Below, one piece after another: positions 1 through 8,907 of a stretch of DNA of 64,000 nucleotides. This DNA comes from Cellulosimicrobium cellulans. GTDB taxonomy: Bacteria > Actinomycetota > Actinomycetes > Actinomycetales > Cellulomonadaceae. The DNA lies in NCBI RefSeq assembly GCF_006539945.1, contig NZ_BJNZ01000017.1, forward strand, positions 1-64,000, given 5' to 3'. Made by a program: the position numbers and the translations under genes. The notes beneath the pieces were generated by a model. It was not told where the DNA came from. It saw only the letters and a list, made by a program, of their open reading frames with translations, and did no database searches. Position 1 is the first letter of the stretch, and each line of letters starts with the position of its first letter.

Positions 1-98
1 AAGGGGCGTCAGAGCGGCGCTCCTCAAACCCACGGCCGAGGGACCAGGGTGACGGCGCCGCAGCCCCGAGCACCGAGACCACCCCCGCCGCGGACCGA

Positions 99-182
99 AC
101 CACGGCTCTACCTCGCGGGACCACGGCTCTACCTCGCGCGACCACGGCTCTACCTCCCGCGACCACGGCTCTACCTCGTGGG
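99..182. repeat. Four tandem 21-bp repeats upstream of gatC
   Basis: Four head-to-tail units of ACCACGGCTCTACCTCGCG plus two variable bases lie at 99-119, 120-140, 141-161 and 162-182. The first 17 or so bases of each unit are nearly invariant and the last four vary. The same unit recurs at 18093-18203 and, degraded, at 57145-57185. Because the period is a multiple of three, one frame reads as a repeated PRLYLAR peptide, but nothing suggests it is translated. Function unknown. Confidence 0.8.
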
Positions 183-270
183 GGCTGGGGCTCTGGCTTC
201 GGCTCGGTCTCGGTCACACCCGCGTACGGGGAGGGGCCGGCGGCGCGGTGGGCACGGCGTCGGTCCCCAC

Positions 271-276
271 TAGAAT
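271..276 (+). promoter_or_regulatory. -10 element (TAGAAT) for leaderless gatC transcript
   Basis: TAGAAT ends seven bases before the gatC ATG at 284, the spacing expected if transcription starts at or next to the A of the start codon. There is no Shine-Dalgarno sequence before the ATG, which fits a leaderless mRNA. No good -35 hexamer is visible. Confidence 0.55.
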
Positions 277-283
277 GGCGACC

Positions 284-580
284 ATGTCCACCATCTCCCG
301 TGACGAGGTCGCGCGCGTCGCCGCGCTGGCCCGCATCGATCTGCGACCCGAGGAGCTGGACCGGCTCTCTGGTGAGCTCGACGTGATCGTCGACGCCATC
401 GCCAAGGTCAGCGAGGTCGCGACGCCCGACGTCCCTGCGACGAGCCACCCGCTCCCGATGACCAACGTCTTCCGGGACGACATTCCCGAGCCGCCGCTTC
501 CGGTCGAGGACGTCCTCGCCGCGGCGCCGTCGGCCGAGGACGGGCGCTTCGCCGTCCCGCAGATCCTCGGGGAGGAGTGA
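284..580 (+). CDS. gatC: Asp-tRNA(Asn)/Glu-tRNA(Gln) amidotransferase subunit C
   Basis: 98-residue GatC. The small subunit wraps around GatA and GatB and stabilises the amidotransferase that converts mischarged Glu-tRNA(Gln) or Asp-tRNA(Asn) to the amide form. The N-terminus ([20 protein letters not shown]) and the C-terminal region with [10 protein letters not shown] are typical of the family, and the length matches the usual 95-100 residues. An upstream in-frame start at 248 would add 12 residues, but ATG 284 is preferred because it begins the conserved sequence and sits correctly behind the TAGAAT -10. It is followed after one base by gatA, so the three gat genes form one operon. Confidence 0.95.
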   Translation: MSTISRDEVARVAALARIDLRPEELDRLSGELDVIVDAIAKVSEVATPDVPATSHPLPMTNVFRDDIPEPPLPVEDVLAAAPSAEDGRFAVPQILGEE

Positions 581-581
581 G

Positions 582-2123
582 ATGAGCGAGGACCTGACCC
601 GACTGTCCGCCGCCGAGCTGGCGGAAGGGCTGACCGCACGGGACTTCTCGAGCGTCGACGCGACCCAGGCGCACCTGGACCGGATCGCCGCCGTCGACGG
701 CGCCGTGAACGCGTTCCTGCACGTGAACGCCGAGGAGGCGCTGGCGACGGCGCGCTCGGTCGACGAGCGACGTGTCGCCGGCGAGGAGCTGCACCCGCTG
801 GCCGGTGTCCCGATCGCCGTCAAGGACGTCGTCGTGACCCAGGGCATGCCGACGACCGCCGGTTCCAAGATCCTTGAGGGCTGGATCCCGCCCTACGACG
901 CCACGCTCGTCGAGAAGATCCGCAGCGCGGGTCTGCCGATCCTTGGCAAGACGAACATGGACGAGTTCGCCATGGGCTCGTCGACCGAGCACTCGGCCTT
1001 CGGGAACACGCGCAACCCGTGGGACCTCGACCGCATCCCGGGAGGGTCGGGTGGTGGTTCGGCCGCCGCGGTGGCCGCGTTCGAGGCGCCGCTCGCGATC
1101 GGTACGGACACGGGCGGCTCGATCCGCCAGCCCGGTGCCGTCACCGGCACCGTCGGCGTGAAGCCCACCTACGGCGGGGTCTCGCGCTACGGCCTCATCG
1201 CGATGGCGTCGTCGCTCGACCAGGCCGGTCCCGTCACCCGCACCGTGCTCGACTCCGCGCTGCTGCACGAGCTCATCGGGGGCTACGACCCGCGCGATTC
1301 GACGTCCATCCCCGGGCGCGCGCCGGCGCTCGTCGACGCGGCGGTCCAGGGCGCCACGGGCGACCTGTCGGGCGTGCGTGTCGGCGTCGTCAAGGAGCTC
1401 AACGGCGAGGGCTACCAGGAGGGCGTCAGCGCGCGGTTCGCGCAGTCGCTCGACCTGCTGCGCGGTCTGGGTGCGGAGATCGTCGAGGTCTCCTGCCCGC
1501 ACTTCGAGTACGCGCTCGGCGCGTACTACCTCATCATGCCGTCGGAGGCGTCGAGCAACCTCGCGAAGTTCGACGGCATGCGCTTCGGCCTGCGCGTCGA
1601 GCCGGAGGAGGGTCCGGTGACCGCGGAGCGCGTCATGGCCGCCACGCGCGGGGCGGGCTTCGGCGACGAGGTGAAGCGTCGCATCATCCTCGGCACCTAC
1701 GCGCTGTCGGCGGGTTACTACGACGCCTACTACGGGAGCGCGCAGAAGGTCCGCACGCTCATCCAGCGCGACTTCGCCGCGGCGTTCGAGCACGCGGACG
1801 TCCTGGTCTCCCCGACGGCGCCGACCACGGCGTTCCGGTTCGGCGAGAAGCTCGACGACCCGCTGGCGATGTACCTCAACGACGTCGCGACGATCCCCGC
1901 GAACCTCGCGGGCGTCCCCGGCATGTCGGTCCCGGCCGGCCTGTCGGACGACGGGCTGCCCGTCGGGTTCCAGATCCTCGCGCCGGCCAAGGCCGACGAC
2001 CGCATGTACCGGGTGGGCGCCGCGCTCGAGTCCGCGCTGCTCAGCGCGTGGGGCGGCCCGCTGCTCGACCGCGCGCCGGCGCTGCCCACGGCCACCATCG
2101 AGAAGGAAGGCCAGGTCGGATGA
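582..2123 (+). CDS. gatA: Asp-tRNA(Asn)/Glu-tRNA(Gln) amidotransferase subunit A
   Basis: 513-residue amidase-signature protein, the glutaminase subunit of GatCAB that releases ammonia for tRNA amidation. The catalytic Ser-cisSer-Lys triad can be placed: K81 in [10 protein letters not shown]156 in GGSGGGS and S180 in GTDTGGSIR; the 24-residue gap between the two serines equals that in characterised GatA. The gene starts one base after the gatC stop and its TGA overlaps the gatB ATG (ATGA at 2120-2123), indicating translational coupling. Full length for the family, with nothing anomalous. Confidence 0.97.
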   Translation: MSEDLTRLSAAELAEGLTARDFSSVDATQAHLDRIAAVDGAVNAFLHVNAEEALATARSVDERRVAGEELHPLAGVPIAVKDVVVTQGMPTTAGSKILEGWIPPYDATLVEKIRSAGLPILGKTNMDEFAMGSSTEHSAFGNTRNPWDLDRIPGGSGGGSAAAVAAFEAPLAIGTDTGGSIRQPGAVTGTVGVKPTYGGVSRYGLIAMASSLDQAGPVTRTVLDSALLHELIGGYDPRDSTSIPGRAPALVDAAVQGATGDLSGVRVGVVKELNGEGYQEGVSARFAQSLDLLRGLGAEIVEVSCPHFEYALGAYYLIMPSEASSNLAKFDGMRFGLRVEPEEGPVTAERVMAATRGAGFGDEVKRRIILGTYALSAGYYDAYYGSAQKVRTLIQRDFAAAFEHADVLVSPTAPTTAFRFGEKLDDPLAMYLNDVATIPANLAGVPGMSVPAGLSDDGLPVGFQILAPAKADDRMYRVGAALESALLSAWGGPLLDRAPALPTATIEKEGQVG

Positions 2124-3625
2124 CCGCCACGACCGTCGACCTCGTCGACTACGCCGACGCCACGCGCCGCTACGACCCCGTCATCGGGATCGAGGTGCAC
2201 GTCGAGCTCGGCACGCTGACCAAGATGTTCTGCCCGGCCGAGGTGAGCTTCGGCGCGGAGCCGAACACCCAGGTGACCCCGGTCTCGCTCGGGCTCCCGG
2301 GCGCGCTGCCGGTCGTCAACGGGAAGGCCGTCGAGTACGCGATCCGCATCGGCCTCGCGCTCAACTGCCAGATCGCCGAGACCTGCCGGTTCGCACGCAA
2401 GAACTACTTCTACCCCGACGTCCCGAAGAACTTCCAGACGTCGCAGTACGACGAGCCCATCGCGTACGACGGGTGGATCGACGTCGAGCTCGAGGACGGG
2501 ACCGTGTTCCGCGTCGAGATCGAGCGCGCGCACATGGAGGAGGACGCCGGCAAGAACACCCACGTGGGTGGCGCGACCGGCCGCATCCACGGCGCGGAGT
2601 ACTCGCTCGTCGACTACAACCGGGCCGGCATCCCGCTGGTGGAGATCGTCACGCGGCCCATCACGGGCGCGGGCGACCGCGCCCCCGAGGTCGCGCGCGC
2701 CTACGTCCAGACGCTGCGTGACATCTTCCGTGCGCTCGACGTGTCGGAGGCCCGCATGGAGCGCGGGAACGTCCGCGCCGACGTGAACCTCTCCCTGCGT
2801 CCGACGCCCGAGTCGCCGCTCGGCACCCGGACGGAGACGAAGAACGTCAACTCCTTCCGCTCCGTCGAGCGGGCCGTCCGGTACGAGGTCTCGCGCCAGG
2901 CCGCCGTGCTCGACGCGGGCGGCACCGTGATCCAGGAGACGCGGCACTGGCACGAGGACACCGGCATCACGACCTCGGGGCGCGTGAAGTCCGACGCCGA
3001 GGACTACCGGTACTTCCCGGAGCCGGACCTGGTGCCGATCGCGCCCCCGCGCGAGTGGATCGAGGAGATCCGTGCCGGGCTCCCGGAGCTCCCGGTCGCA
3101 CGTCGCCGTCGCCTCCAGGGCGAGTGGGGCTACGCGGACGCGGAGATGCGCGACGTCGTCAACGCGGGCGCGATCGACCTCATCGAGGCGACCGTCGCGG
3201 CCGGGACGAGCCCGGCGGGCGCGCGCAAGTGGTGGATGGGCGAGCTCGCCCGTCGTGCCAAGCAGGACGAGGTCGCTCTCGAGGAGCTGCCCGTGACGCC
3301 TGCCCAGATCGCATCGCTCCAGGGGCTGGTCGACGCAGGCCGGATCAATGACAAGCTCGCGCGCCAGGTCCTCGACGGCGTGCTCGCCGGCGAGGGGGAT
3401 CCGGAGTCCGTCGTGACCGCCCGCGGGCTCGAGGTCGTGTCCGACGACGGCGCGCTGCTCGCCGCGATCGACGAGGCGCTGGCCGCGCAGCCGGACGTCG
3501 TCGAGAAGGTCCGGGGCGGCAACCTCGGCCCGGTCGGCGCGATCATCGGTGCCGTCATGAAGGCGACGCGCGGCCAGGCGGACGCCGGTCGCGTGCGCGA
3601 GCTCATCCTCGAGCGGATCGGCTGA
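2120..3625 (+). CDS. gatB: Asp-tRNA(Asn)/Glu-tRNA(Gln) amidotransferase subunit B
   Basis: 501-residue GatB, the subunit that binds the mischarged tRNA and activates the Glu/Asp side chain with ATP. The cradle domain occupies the N-terminal two thirds ([18 protein letters not shown], then [20 protein letters not shown] with the family signature, then the [12 protein letters not shown] segment). The C-terminal ~150 residues form the helical and YqeY-like tail domains ending in [14 protein letters not shown]. Start is the ATG overlapping the gatA stop. Last subunit gene of the gatCAB operon. Confidence 0.97.
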   Translation: MTATTVDLVDYADATRRYDPVIGIEVHVELGTLTKMFCPAEVSFGAEPNTQVTPVSLGLPGALPVVNGKAVEYAIRIGLALNCQIAETCRFARKNYFYPDVPKNFQTSQYDEPIAYDGWIDVELEDGTVFRVEIERAHMEEDAGKNTHVGGATGRIHGAEYSLVDYNRAGIPLVEIVTRPITGAGDRAPEVARAYVQTLRDIFRALDVSEARMERGNVRADVNLSLRPTPESPLGTRTETKNVNSFRSVERAVRYEVSRQAAVLDAGGTVIQETRHWHEDTGITTSGRVKSDAEDYRYFPEPDLVPIAPPREWIEEIRAGLPELPVARRRRLQGEWGYADAEMRDVVNAGAIDLIEATVAAGTSPAGARKWWMGELARRAKQDEVALEELPVTPAQIASLQGLVDAGRINDKLARQVLDGVLAGEGDPESVVTARGLEVVSDDGALLAAIDEALAAQPDVVEKVRGGNLGPVGAIIGAVMKATRGQADAGRVRELILERIG

Positions 3626-3629
3626 CGCC

Positions 3630-4235
3630 ATGACACGCGGACCGGTCCTGCTCGGGGAGATGGTGCGCCTGCGCCCGATCGAGGCGCGGGACGCCGACCG
3701 CATGTGGGAGTCGCTGCAGGACCCGGAGTCGAACCGGCTCACGGGGACGACGGCGACGTTCACGCGCGACCAGATCGACGAGTGGTCGGCGACGATCAGC
3801 GACCGCGAGGGTCGGTACGACTGGGCCATCACCGCGGGCGCCGTGCGCGACGGCCAGCTGGTGAGCGACGAGATGATCGGCGAGATCGTGCTCAACGACC
3901 TCGACGAGGACGCCCGCTCGGCCAACCTGCGACTCGCGCTGCTCCCGAACTACCGCGGCCGCGGCTACGGGCGTGAGGCGATCTTCGAGGTGCTGCGGTT
4001 CGCGTTCGAGGGCGTGACCGACGTCGAGGGGGTCCGGCACGAGGGACCGCACCTGCACCGTGTGAGCCTCGACGTGCTGAGCATCAACCCGCGGGCGCGG
4101 ATGCTCTACGAGTCGCTGGGCTTCCGCGAGGAGGGCCGGCTGCGCGACGTCTACCGCGACGGCGACGGGTGGGCGGACGCGACCGTCATGAGCATCCTCG
4201 AGGACGAGTTCAGGGCGGGCCTCGGCGCACCCTGA
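3630..4235 (+). CDS. GNAT family N-acetyltransferase (RimJ/RimL-like)
   Basis: 201-residue acetyltransferase of the RimJ/RimL type. Near the N-terminus it has EMVRLRPIEARDADRMW, in the middle the acetyl-CoA pyrophosphate loop RGRGYGREAI, and toward the C-terminus the NPRARMLYESLGFREEGRLRD segment usual for GNAT enzymes acting on protein N-termini or small amines. It begins four bases after gatB and is followed by a strong hairpin, so it is probably the last gene of the gat operon. The substrate cannot be read from sequence; its place behind gatCAB does not by itself imply a role in tRNA amidation. Confidence 0.85.
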   Translation: MTRGPVLLGEMVRLRPIEARDADRMWESLQDPESNRLTGTTATFTRDQIDEWSATISDREGRYDWAITAGAVRDGQLVSDEMIGEIVLNDLDEDARSANLRLALLPNYRGRGYGREAIFEVLRFAFEGVTDVEGVRHEGPHLHRVSLDVLSINPRARMLYESLGFREEGRLRDVYRDGDGWADATVMSILEDEFRAGLGAP

Positions 4236-4270
4236 ACCTCGAGGGACGCGAACGCGCAGAGGACGATACC

Positions 4271-4303
4271 GAGGGGCCCGGCAGCACCGCTGCCGGGCCC
4301 CTC
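4271..4303 (+). terminator. Hairpin terminator of the gatCAB-GNAT operon
   Basis: A perfect 14-bp stem (4271-4284 with 4290-4303) around a five-base loop, 35 bases after the acetyltransferase stop. No clear U-tract follows, as is common for high-GC actinobacterial terminators. Confidence 0.75.
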
Positions 4304-4408
4304 GTCGTTCCCGGGGGCGTGCGGTCCGCGGGGGCGCGCTGCGGTGCGGGCGGTCCCGCGGTGCGCGGTCTCGCGACGTGCGCTGGGGTATGCCCCGGGA
4401 GACCGTGG

Positions 4409-4438
4409 TTGACATGAGCGATGGCAACGACGTACATT
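4409..4438 (+). promoter_or_regulatory. Promoter of the urate operon
   Basis: A near-consensus sigma-70-type promoter: TTGACA at 4409-4414, 18-bp spacer, TACATT at 4433-4438. Its -10 overlaps the first palindrome of the tandem operator at 4436-4471, so a bound regulator would block polymerase. The hyi promoter at 12904-12933 has the same architecture. Confidence 0.75.
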
Positions 4439-4471
4439 CATAAGACGGAAACAAACTTCCGAGATGTGGAA
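4436..4471. promoter_or_regulatory. Tandem operator TTCC-N7-GGAA (probable IclR-type regulator site)
   Basis: Two palindromes of the form TTCC-N7-GGAA spaced 21 bp start to start. The first (ATTC 4436-4439, GGAA 4447-4450) has two departures from the left half-site; the second (TTCC 4457-4460, GGAA 4468-4471) is exact. The same palindrome occurs at 7321-7335 and, as a tandem pair with identical 21-bp spacing, at 12933-12968. The nearby IclR-family protein is the obvious candidate to bind it; that link is inferred. Confidence 0.65.
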
Positions 4472-4486
4472 TCAGGAGGTCAGGCG

Positions 4487-4537
4487 GTGTCCGAGACCGC
4501 CGACCAGCCGGACGTCGAGAGGGACACGCAGCGATGA
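4487..4537 (+). CDS. Possible 16-residue upstream peptide coupled to uraD
   Basis: GTG at 4487 follows a perfect AGGAGGT (4474-4480) with ideal seven-base spacing and opens a 16-codon frame (MSETADQPDVERDTQR) whose TGA overlaps the uraD ATG as ATGA (4534-4537). The strongest ribosome binding site in the leader therefore belongs to this short frame, not to uraD, whose own site (GAGAGGG near 4517-4525) is weaker. It may serve only to deliver ribosomes to uraD by coupling. No homologue is recognised; whether it is really translated is untested. Confidence 0.4.
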   Translation: MSETADQPDVERDTQR

Positions 4538-5031
4538 CGCTGGACGAGTTCAACCGGTTGTCACCGGAGGAGGCGCGCGAGGCGCTGCTCGCGTGCGCGC
4601 ACGCCGGGCGGTGGGCCGACGCGGTCGCCGCCGGACGCCCGTACGCGACCGTCGAGGACGCGGCCGACGCTGCCCTCGCCGCGGCCGACCCCTGGACGGA
4701 CGCCGAGGTCGACGAGGCACTGTCGCGCCACCCCCGGATCGGGGAGCGTGCGCAGGGGGATGCGGTGGACGCGAGCATGTCGCGGTCCGAGCAGTCGGGC
4801 GTCGACACGTCCGACGGCGACGTCCAGCGCCGGCTGGCCGAGGGCAACCGCGCGTACGAGGAGCGGTTCGGGCACGTGTTCCTCATCCGGGCCGCCGGGC
4901 GCAGCGCCGAGGAGATCCTCGAGCAGCTCACCGAGCGGCTCGGCAACGACGCCGGCACCGAGCGGGCGAACGCTGCCCGCAACCTGCGCGAGATCGCCGC
5001 GCTGCGGCTGAAGGGAATGCTGAGGGCATGA
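4534..5031 (+). CDS. uraD: 2-oxo-4-hydroxy-4-carboxy-5-ureidoimidazoline (OHCU) decarboxylase
   Basis: 165-residue all-helical OHCU decarboxylase. It performs the last step of urate to S-(+)-allantoin conversion, decarboxylating the product of 5-hydroxyisourate hydrolase. The family motif HPRIGERAQG with the catalytic histidine is present in the first half, followed by a Glu-rich helix (RAYEERFGHVFLIRAAGRS) that includes the substrate-binding segment, and a C-terminal helix ending in LRLKGMLRA. Normal length. The stop overlaps the uraH start (ATGA at 5028-5031). First full-size gene of a uraD-uraH-uricase operon under the promoter at 4409-4438. Confidence 0.93.
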   Translation: MTLDEFNRLSPEEAREALLACAHAGRWADAVAAGRPYATVEDAADAALAAADPWTDAEVDEALSRHPRIGERAQGDAVDASMSRSEQSGVDTSDGDVQRRLAEGNRAYEERFGHVFLIRAAGRSAEEILEQLTERLGNDAGTERANAARNLREIAALRLKGMLRA

Positions 5032-5396
5032 GCACCCACGCCAGCCACATCACCACGCACGTACTCGACGCGGCCAGCGGTAGGCCCGCCGAGGGGATCA
5101 CCGTCCGCCTGGAGGCGGCTCCGGAGATCGCGGACAGGACGACGGGGCAGGGCTGGTCCCTGGTGGCGTCCTCCCGCACGAACGACGACGGTCGCGTGCC
5201 CCAGCTGGGGCCCGAGTCCCTCGTCCCCGGTACGTACCGGCTCGTGTTCGACACGGGCGAGTACTTCGACCGGCGAGACACCGTGTCCTTCTACCCGGAG
5301 GTCGTCATCGTCTTCCGGGTGGCGAGCGCTGAGCAGCACTACCACGTCCCCGTCCTGCTCAGCCCGTTCGCCTACTCGACCTATCGAGGGAGCTGA
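5028..5396 (+). CDS. uraH: 5-hydroxyisourate hydrolase (transthyretin-like)
   Basis: 122-residue transthyretin-related protein that opens 5-hydroxyisourate to OHCU. The three family signatures are visible: HITTHVLDAASGRPAEG at the N-terminus with the catalytic His, a central arginine strand, and the C-terminal YRGS tetrapeptide that closes the active-site tunnel of the tetramer. There is no signal peptide, so it acts in the cytoplasm. Start chosen at the ATG overlapping the uraD stop; longer in-frame extensions lie inside uraD. Followed after one base by the uricase gene. Confidence 0.95.
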   Translation: MSTHASHITTHVLDAASGRPAEGITVRLEAAPEIADRTTGQGWSLVASSRTNDDGRVPQLGPESLVPGTYRLVFDTGEYFDRRDTVSFYPEVVIVFRVASAEQHYHVPVLLSPFAYSTYRGS

Positions 5397-5397
5397 C

Positions 5398-6339
5398 ATG
5401 AGCACGACCACCCCGACCGCCGAGCAGCCGGCGGCCACGCAGAGCAGCGGGGCCATCGTCCTGGGCGACAACCAGTGGGGCAAGGCGGAGGTGCGCCTCG
5501 TGCGCGTCGACCGCGCCACGCCTCGCCACGAGATCACGGACGTCAACGTCTCCTCGCAGCTGCGGGGCGGGCAGGAGGCCACGCACCTGGAGGGCGACAA
5601 CTCCCGGTGCGTCGCCACCGACACCCAGAAGAACACGATCTACGCCTTCGCCCGCGACGGCGTCGGCGCGATCGAGGACTTCGCGATCCGCCTCGGTCAG
5701 CACTTCGTCGAGGACTTCGAGTGGATCGAGGGCGGCCGCTGGGAGATCGAGCAGTACACCTGGAACCGCATCGAGACCGCCGACGGCGAGCACGACCACG
5801 CGTTCGTCCGGAACAACCAGGAGACGCGCACGACGGTCGTCCAGCGCGACGGCGACGAGGTCTTCGTCGTCTCGGGACTCACGGACCTCGTCGTGCTCAA
5901 GTCCACCGGCTCGGAGTTCCACGGGTTCCCGCGCGACCGCTACACGACGCTCGTGGAGACCAACGACCGCATCCTCGCGACGTCGGTCACCTCGCGGTGG
6001 CGCTACACGACCACCGACGTCGACTTCGACGCCGTGTACGCGAAGGTCCGCGCGATCCAGCTCGAGGCGTTCGCGACGACCCACTCCCTCGCGCTCCAGC
6101 AGACGCTGTTCGCGATGGGCAAGGCGGTCCTCGAGGCGATCCCGGAGATCGCCGAGATCAAGTTCTCGATGCCGAACAAGCACCACTTCCTCGTGGACCT
6201 CGCGCCGTTCGGCCTCGACAACCCGAACGAGGTCTTCTACGCGGCCGACCGCCCGTACGGCCTCATCGAGGCGACGGTCCAGCGCGAGGGCGAGCCGGCC
6301 GAGCCGCGCGCCTGGGCGACCGTCACCGGGTTCTGCTGA
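5398..6339 (+). CDS. uaZ: Urate oxidase (uricase, cofactor-free)
   Basis: 313-residue urate oxidase, which uses O2 to convert urate to 5-hydroxyisourate and H2O2 without metal or flavin. It has the two tandem T-fold domains: domain one with VTSRWRYT-preceding strands and the VLKSTGSEFHGFPRDRYTTL segment containing the family signature, and domain two with EIKFSMPNKHHFLVDL near the C-terminus, which carries the conserved Asn-Lys-His-His. Length is normal. No peroxisomal or secretion signal. Third gene of the urate operon, starting one base after uraH; followed by the bidirectional hairpin at 6361-6401. The hydrogen peroxide produced implies a catalase encoded elsewhere. Confidence 0.95.
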   Translation: MSTTTPTAEQPAATQSSGAIVLGDNQWGKAEVRLVRVDRATPRHEITDVNVSSQLRGGQEATHLEGDNSRCVATDTQKNTIYAFARDGVGAIEDFAIRLGQHFVEDFEWIEGGRWEIEQYTWNRIETADGEHDHAFVRNNQETRTTVVQRDGDEVFVVSGLTDLVVLKSTGSEFHGFPRDRYTTLVETNDRILATSVTSRWRYTTTDVDFDAVYAKVRAIQLEAFATTHSLALQQTLFAMGKAVLEAIPEIAEIKFSMPNKHHFLVDLAPFGLDNPNEVFYAADRPYGLIEATVQREGEPAEPRAWATVTGFC

Positions 6340-6360
6340 GCCGACCGTGACGGACGGACG

Positions 6361-6401
6361 CGCCCTGCCCGACCGCGGAGGATCCGCGGTCCGGCAGGGC
6401 G
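6361..6401. terminator. Bidirectional hairpin terminator between uricase and iclR
   Basis: Nine-bp outer stem (6361-6369 with 6393-6401) and nine-bp inner stem (6371-6379 with 6383-6391) separated by single C bulges, loop of three bases. It lies between converging genes and can end both transcripts. Confidence 0.75.
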
Positions 6402-6430
6402 CGCCCCCACCGTCGTACCCCGGCGCCGCC

Positions 6431-7243
6431 TCAGGGCGCGGCGGTGATGAGCTCGCGCGTGAGCTCGTTCGCGACGCGGTGCAGCACCGGCACGGCACGC
6501 TCCCCGAACTCGTACGTCACACGGGCCGCGGGGCCCGAGACGGACAGGGCCGTGGGGGTCGGGGCGTGAGGCACCGCGACGGCGAAGCAGCGCACGCCGA
6601 GCTCCTGCTCGCCGTCGTCGATCGCGTACCCGCGCTCGCGCGTCGCCGCGAGCTCCGTGAGGAGCGCGTCGACGTCGGTGATCGACTGGTCGGTCGCGGG
6701 CGGCATGCCGACCCGGCCCATGATCTCGCGCACCGTCTGGTCGGGGAGCTGGGCGAGCACGGCCTTGCCGACACCCGTGCAGTGCGTGTACACGCGCCGG
6801 CCGACCTCCGTGAACATCCGCATCGAGTGGCTCGACGAGGCCTGGGCGACGTAGACGGCCATGTCGCGGTCGATCATCGCGAGGTTCGCCGACTCGCCGA
6901 GGTCGTGCGCGAGCCGCTCGAGGTAGGGGCGCGCACCGGCGCCGAGCTGACGCCCGGCCGACTCGCCGAGGCGGATAAGCCGCGGGCCGAGCGTGTAGCG
7001 CCGCGACGGCGTCTGGCGCACGTAGCCCTGGGCGAGCAGCGTCCGCAGCAGGCGGTGGATCGTCGGCAGCGGCAGCCCGGCGTGCTGCGCGAGCTCGCTG
7101 AGCCCGGACTCGCCGCCGAAGTCGGCGAGCAGCTCGAGCAGCTCGATCGCCCGGTCCACGGACTGCACGCCCCCGGCGGGCTTCGCCGGCCGCGTGCCCG
7201 GCTGGGTCTCCGTCGGCTCCGTCGCTGCCGGGGTCTCGGCCAT
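6431..7243 (-). CDS. IclR-family transcriptional regulator (probable allantoin/glyoxylate repressor)
   Basis: 270-residue IclR-type regulator. Residues about 25-85 form the winged helix-turn-helix (VQSVDRAIELLELLA, then SELAQHAGLPLPTIHRLLRTL), followed by the IclR effector domain with GVGKAVLAQLP and the C-terminal SVSGPAARVT segment. Start taken at the ATG at 7243, preceded by AGGAG at seven bases; an in-frame start further out would add 22 unconserved residues. It sits inside the purine/glyoxylate locus, divergent from the malic enzyme gene, and related proteins (AllR) repress allantoin genes and respond to allantoin or glyoxylate. The TTCC-N7-GGAA palindromes in three nearby promoters are its likely sites. 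The effector is not deducible here. Confidence 0.85.
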   Translation of the reverse strand: MAETPAATEPTETQPGTRPAKPAGGVQSVDRAIELLELLADFGGESGLSELAQHAGLPLPTIHRLLRTLLAQGYVRQTPSRRYTLGPRLIRLGESAGRQLGAGARPYLERLAHDLGESANLAMIDRDMAVYVAQASSSHSMRMFTEVGRRVYTHCTGVGKAVLAQLPDQTVREIMGRVGMPPATDQSITDVDALLTELAATRERGYAIDDGEQELGVRCFAVAVPHAPTPTALSVSGPAARVTYEFGERAVPVLHRVANELTRELITAAP

Positions 7244-7320
7244 CACGATCTCCTGTCCACCTGGTGCCGCCCGACGGGTGCGCACCTCGCCTGAGCAGTG
7301 CGGGACCATCCCGCGCTCCC

Positions 7321-7335
7321 TTCCGCATCACGGAA
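7321..7335. promoter_or_regulatory. Single TTCC-N7-GGAA operator between iclR and malic enzyme gene
   Basis: TTCCGCATCACGGAA matches the palindrome found twice each at 4436-4471 and 12933-12968; here flanking C and G extend it to CTTCCG...CGGAAG. It lies in the divergent spacer, 35 bp before the malic enzyme start, so one site could control both directions. A second copy at the 21-bp spacing is not convincing, and no clear -10 was found. Confidence 0.6.
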
Positions 7336-7369
7336 GACACGCATCAGCATACGAGAAGAAGGAACGAAC

Positions 7370-8866
<1,497 letters not shown>

Positions 8867-8907
8867 CGCACCGTCGTCAGCCCGGCCGCCCGCAGAAAGG
8901 ACACACC

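Noticed and set aside
99-182. CRISPR array
   Set aside because: Units are 21 bp with no unique spacers between them and no cas genes nearby.
49-273. 74-residue reading frame with repeated PRLYLAR peptide
   Set aside because: It is created by the 21-bp DNA repeats, has no ribosome site, and overlaps the gatC promoter. The repeats occur in other orientations elsewhere without an open frame.
7342-7357. Second IclR-type palindrome downstream of the one at 7321
   Set aside because: Only about half of the key bases match at the 21-22 bp spacing.
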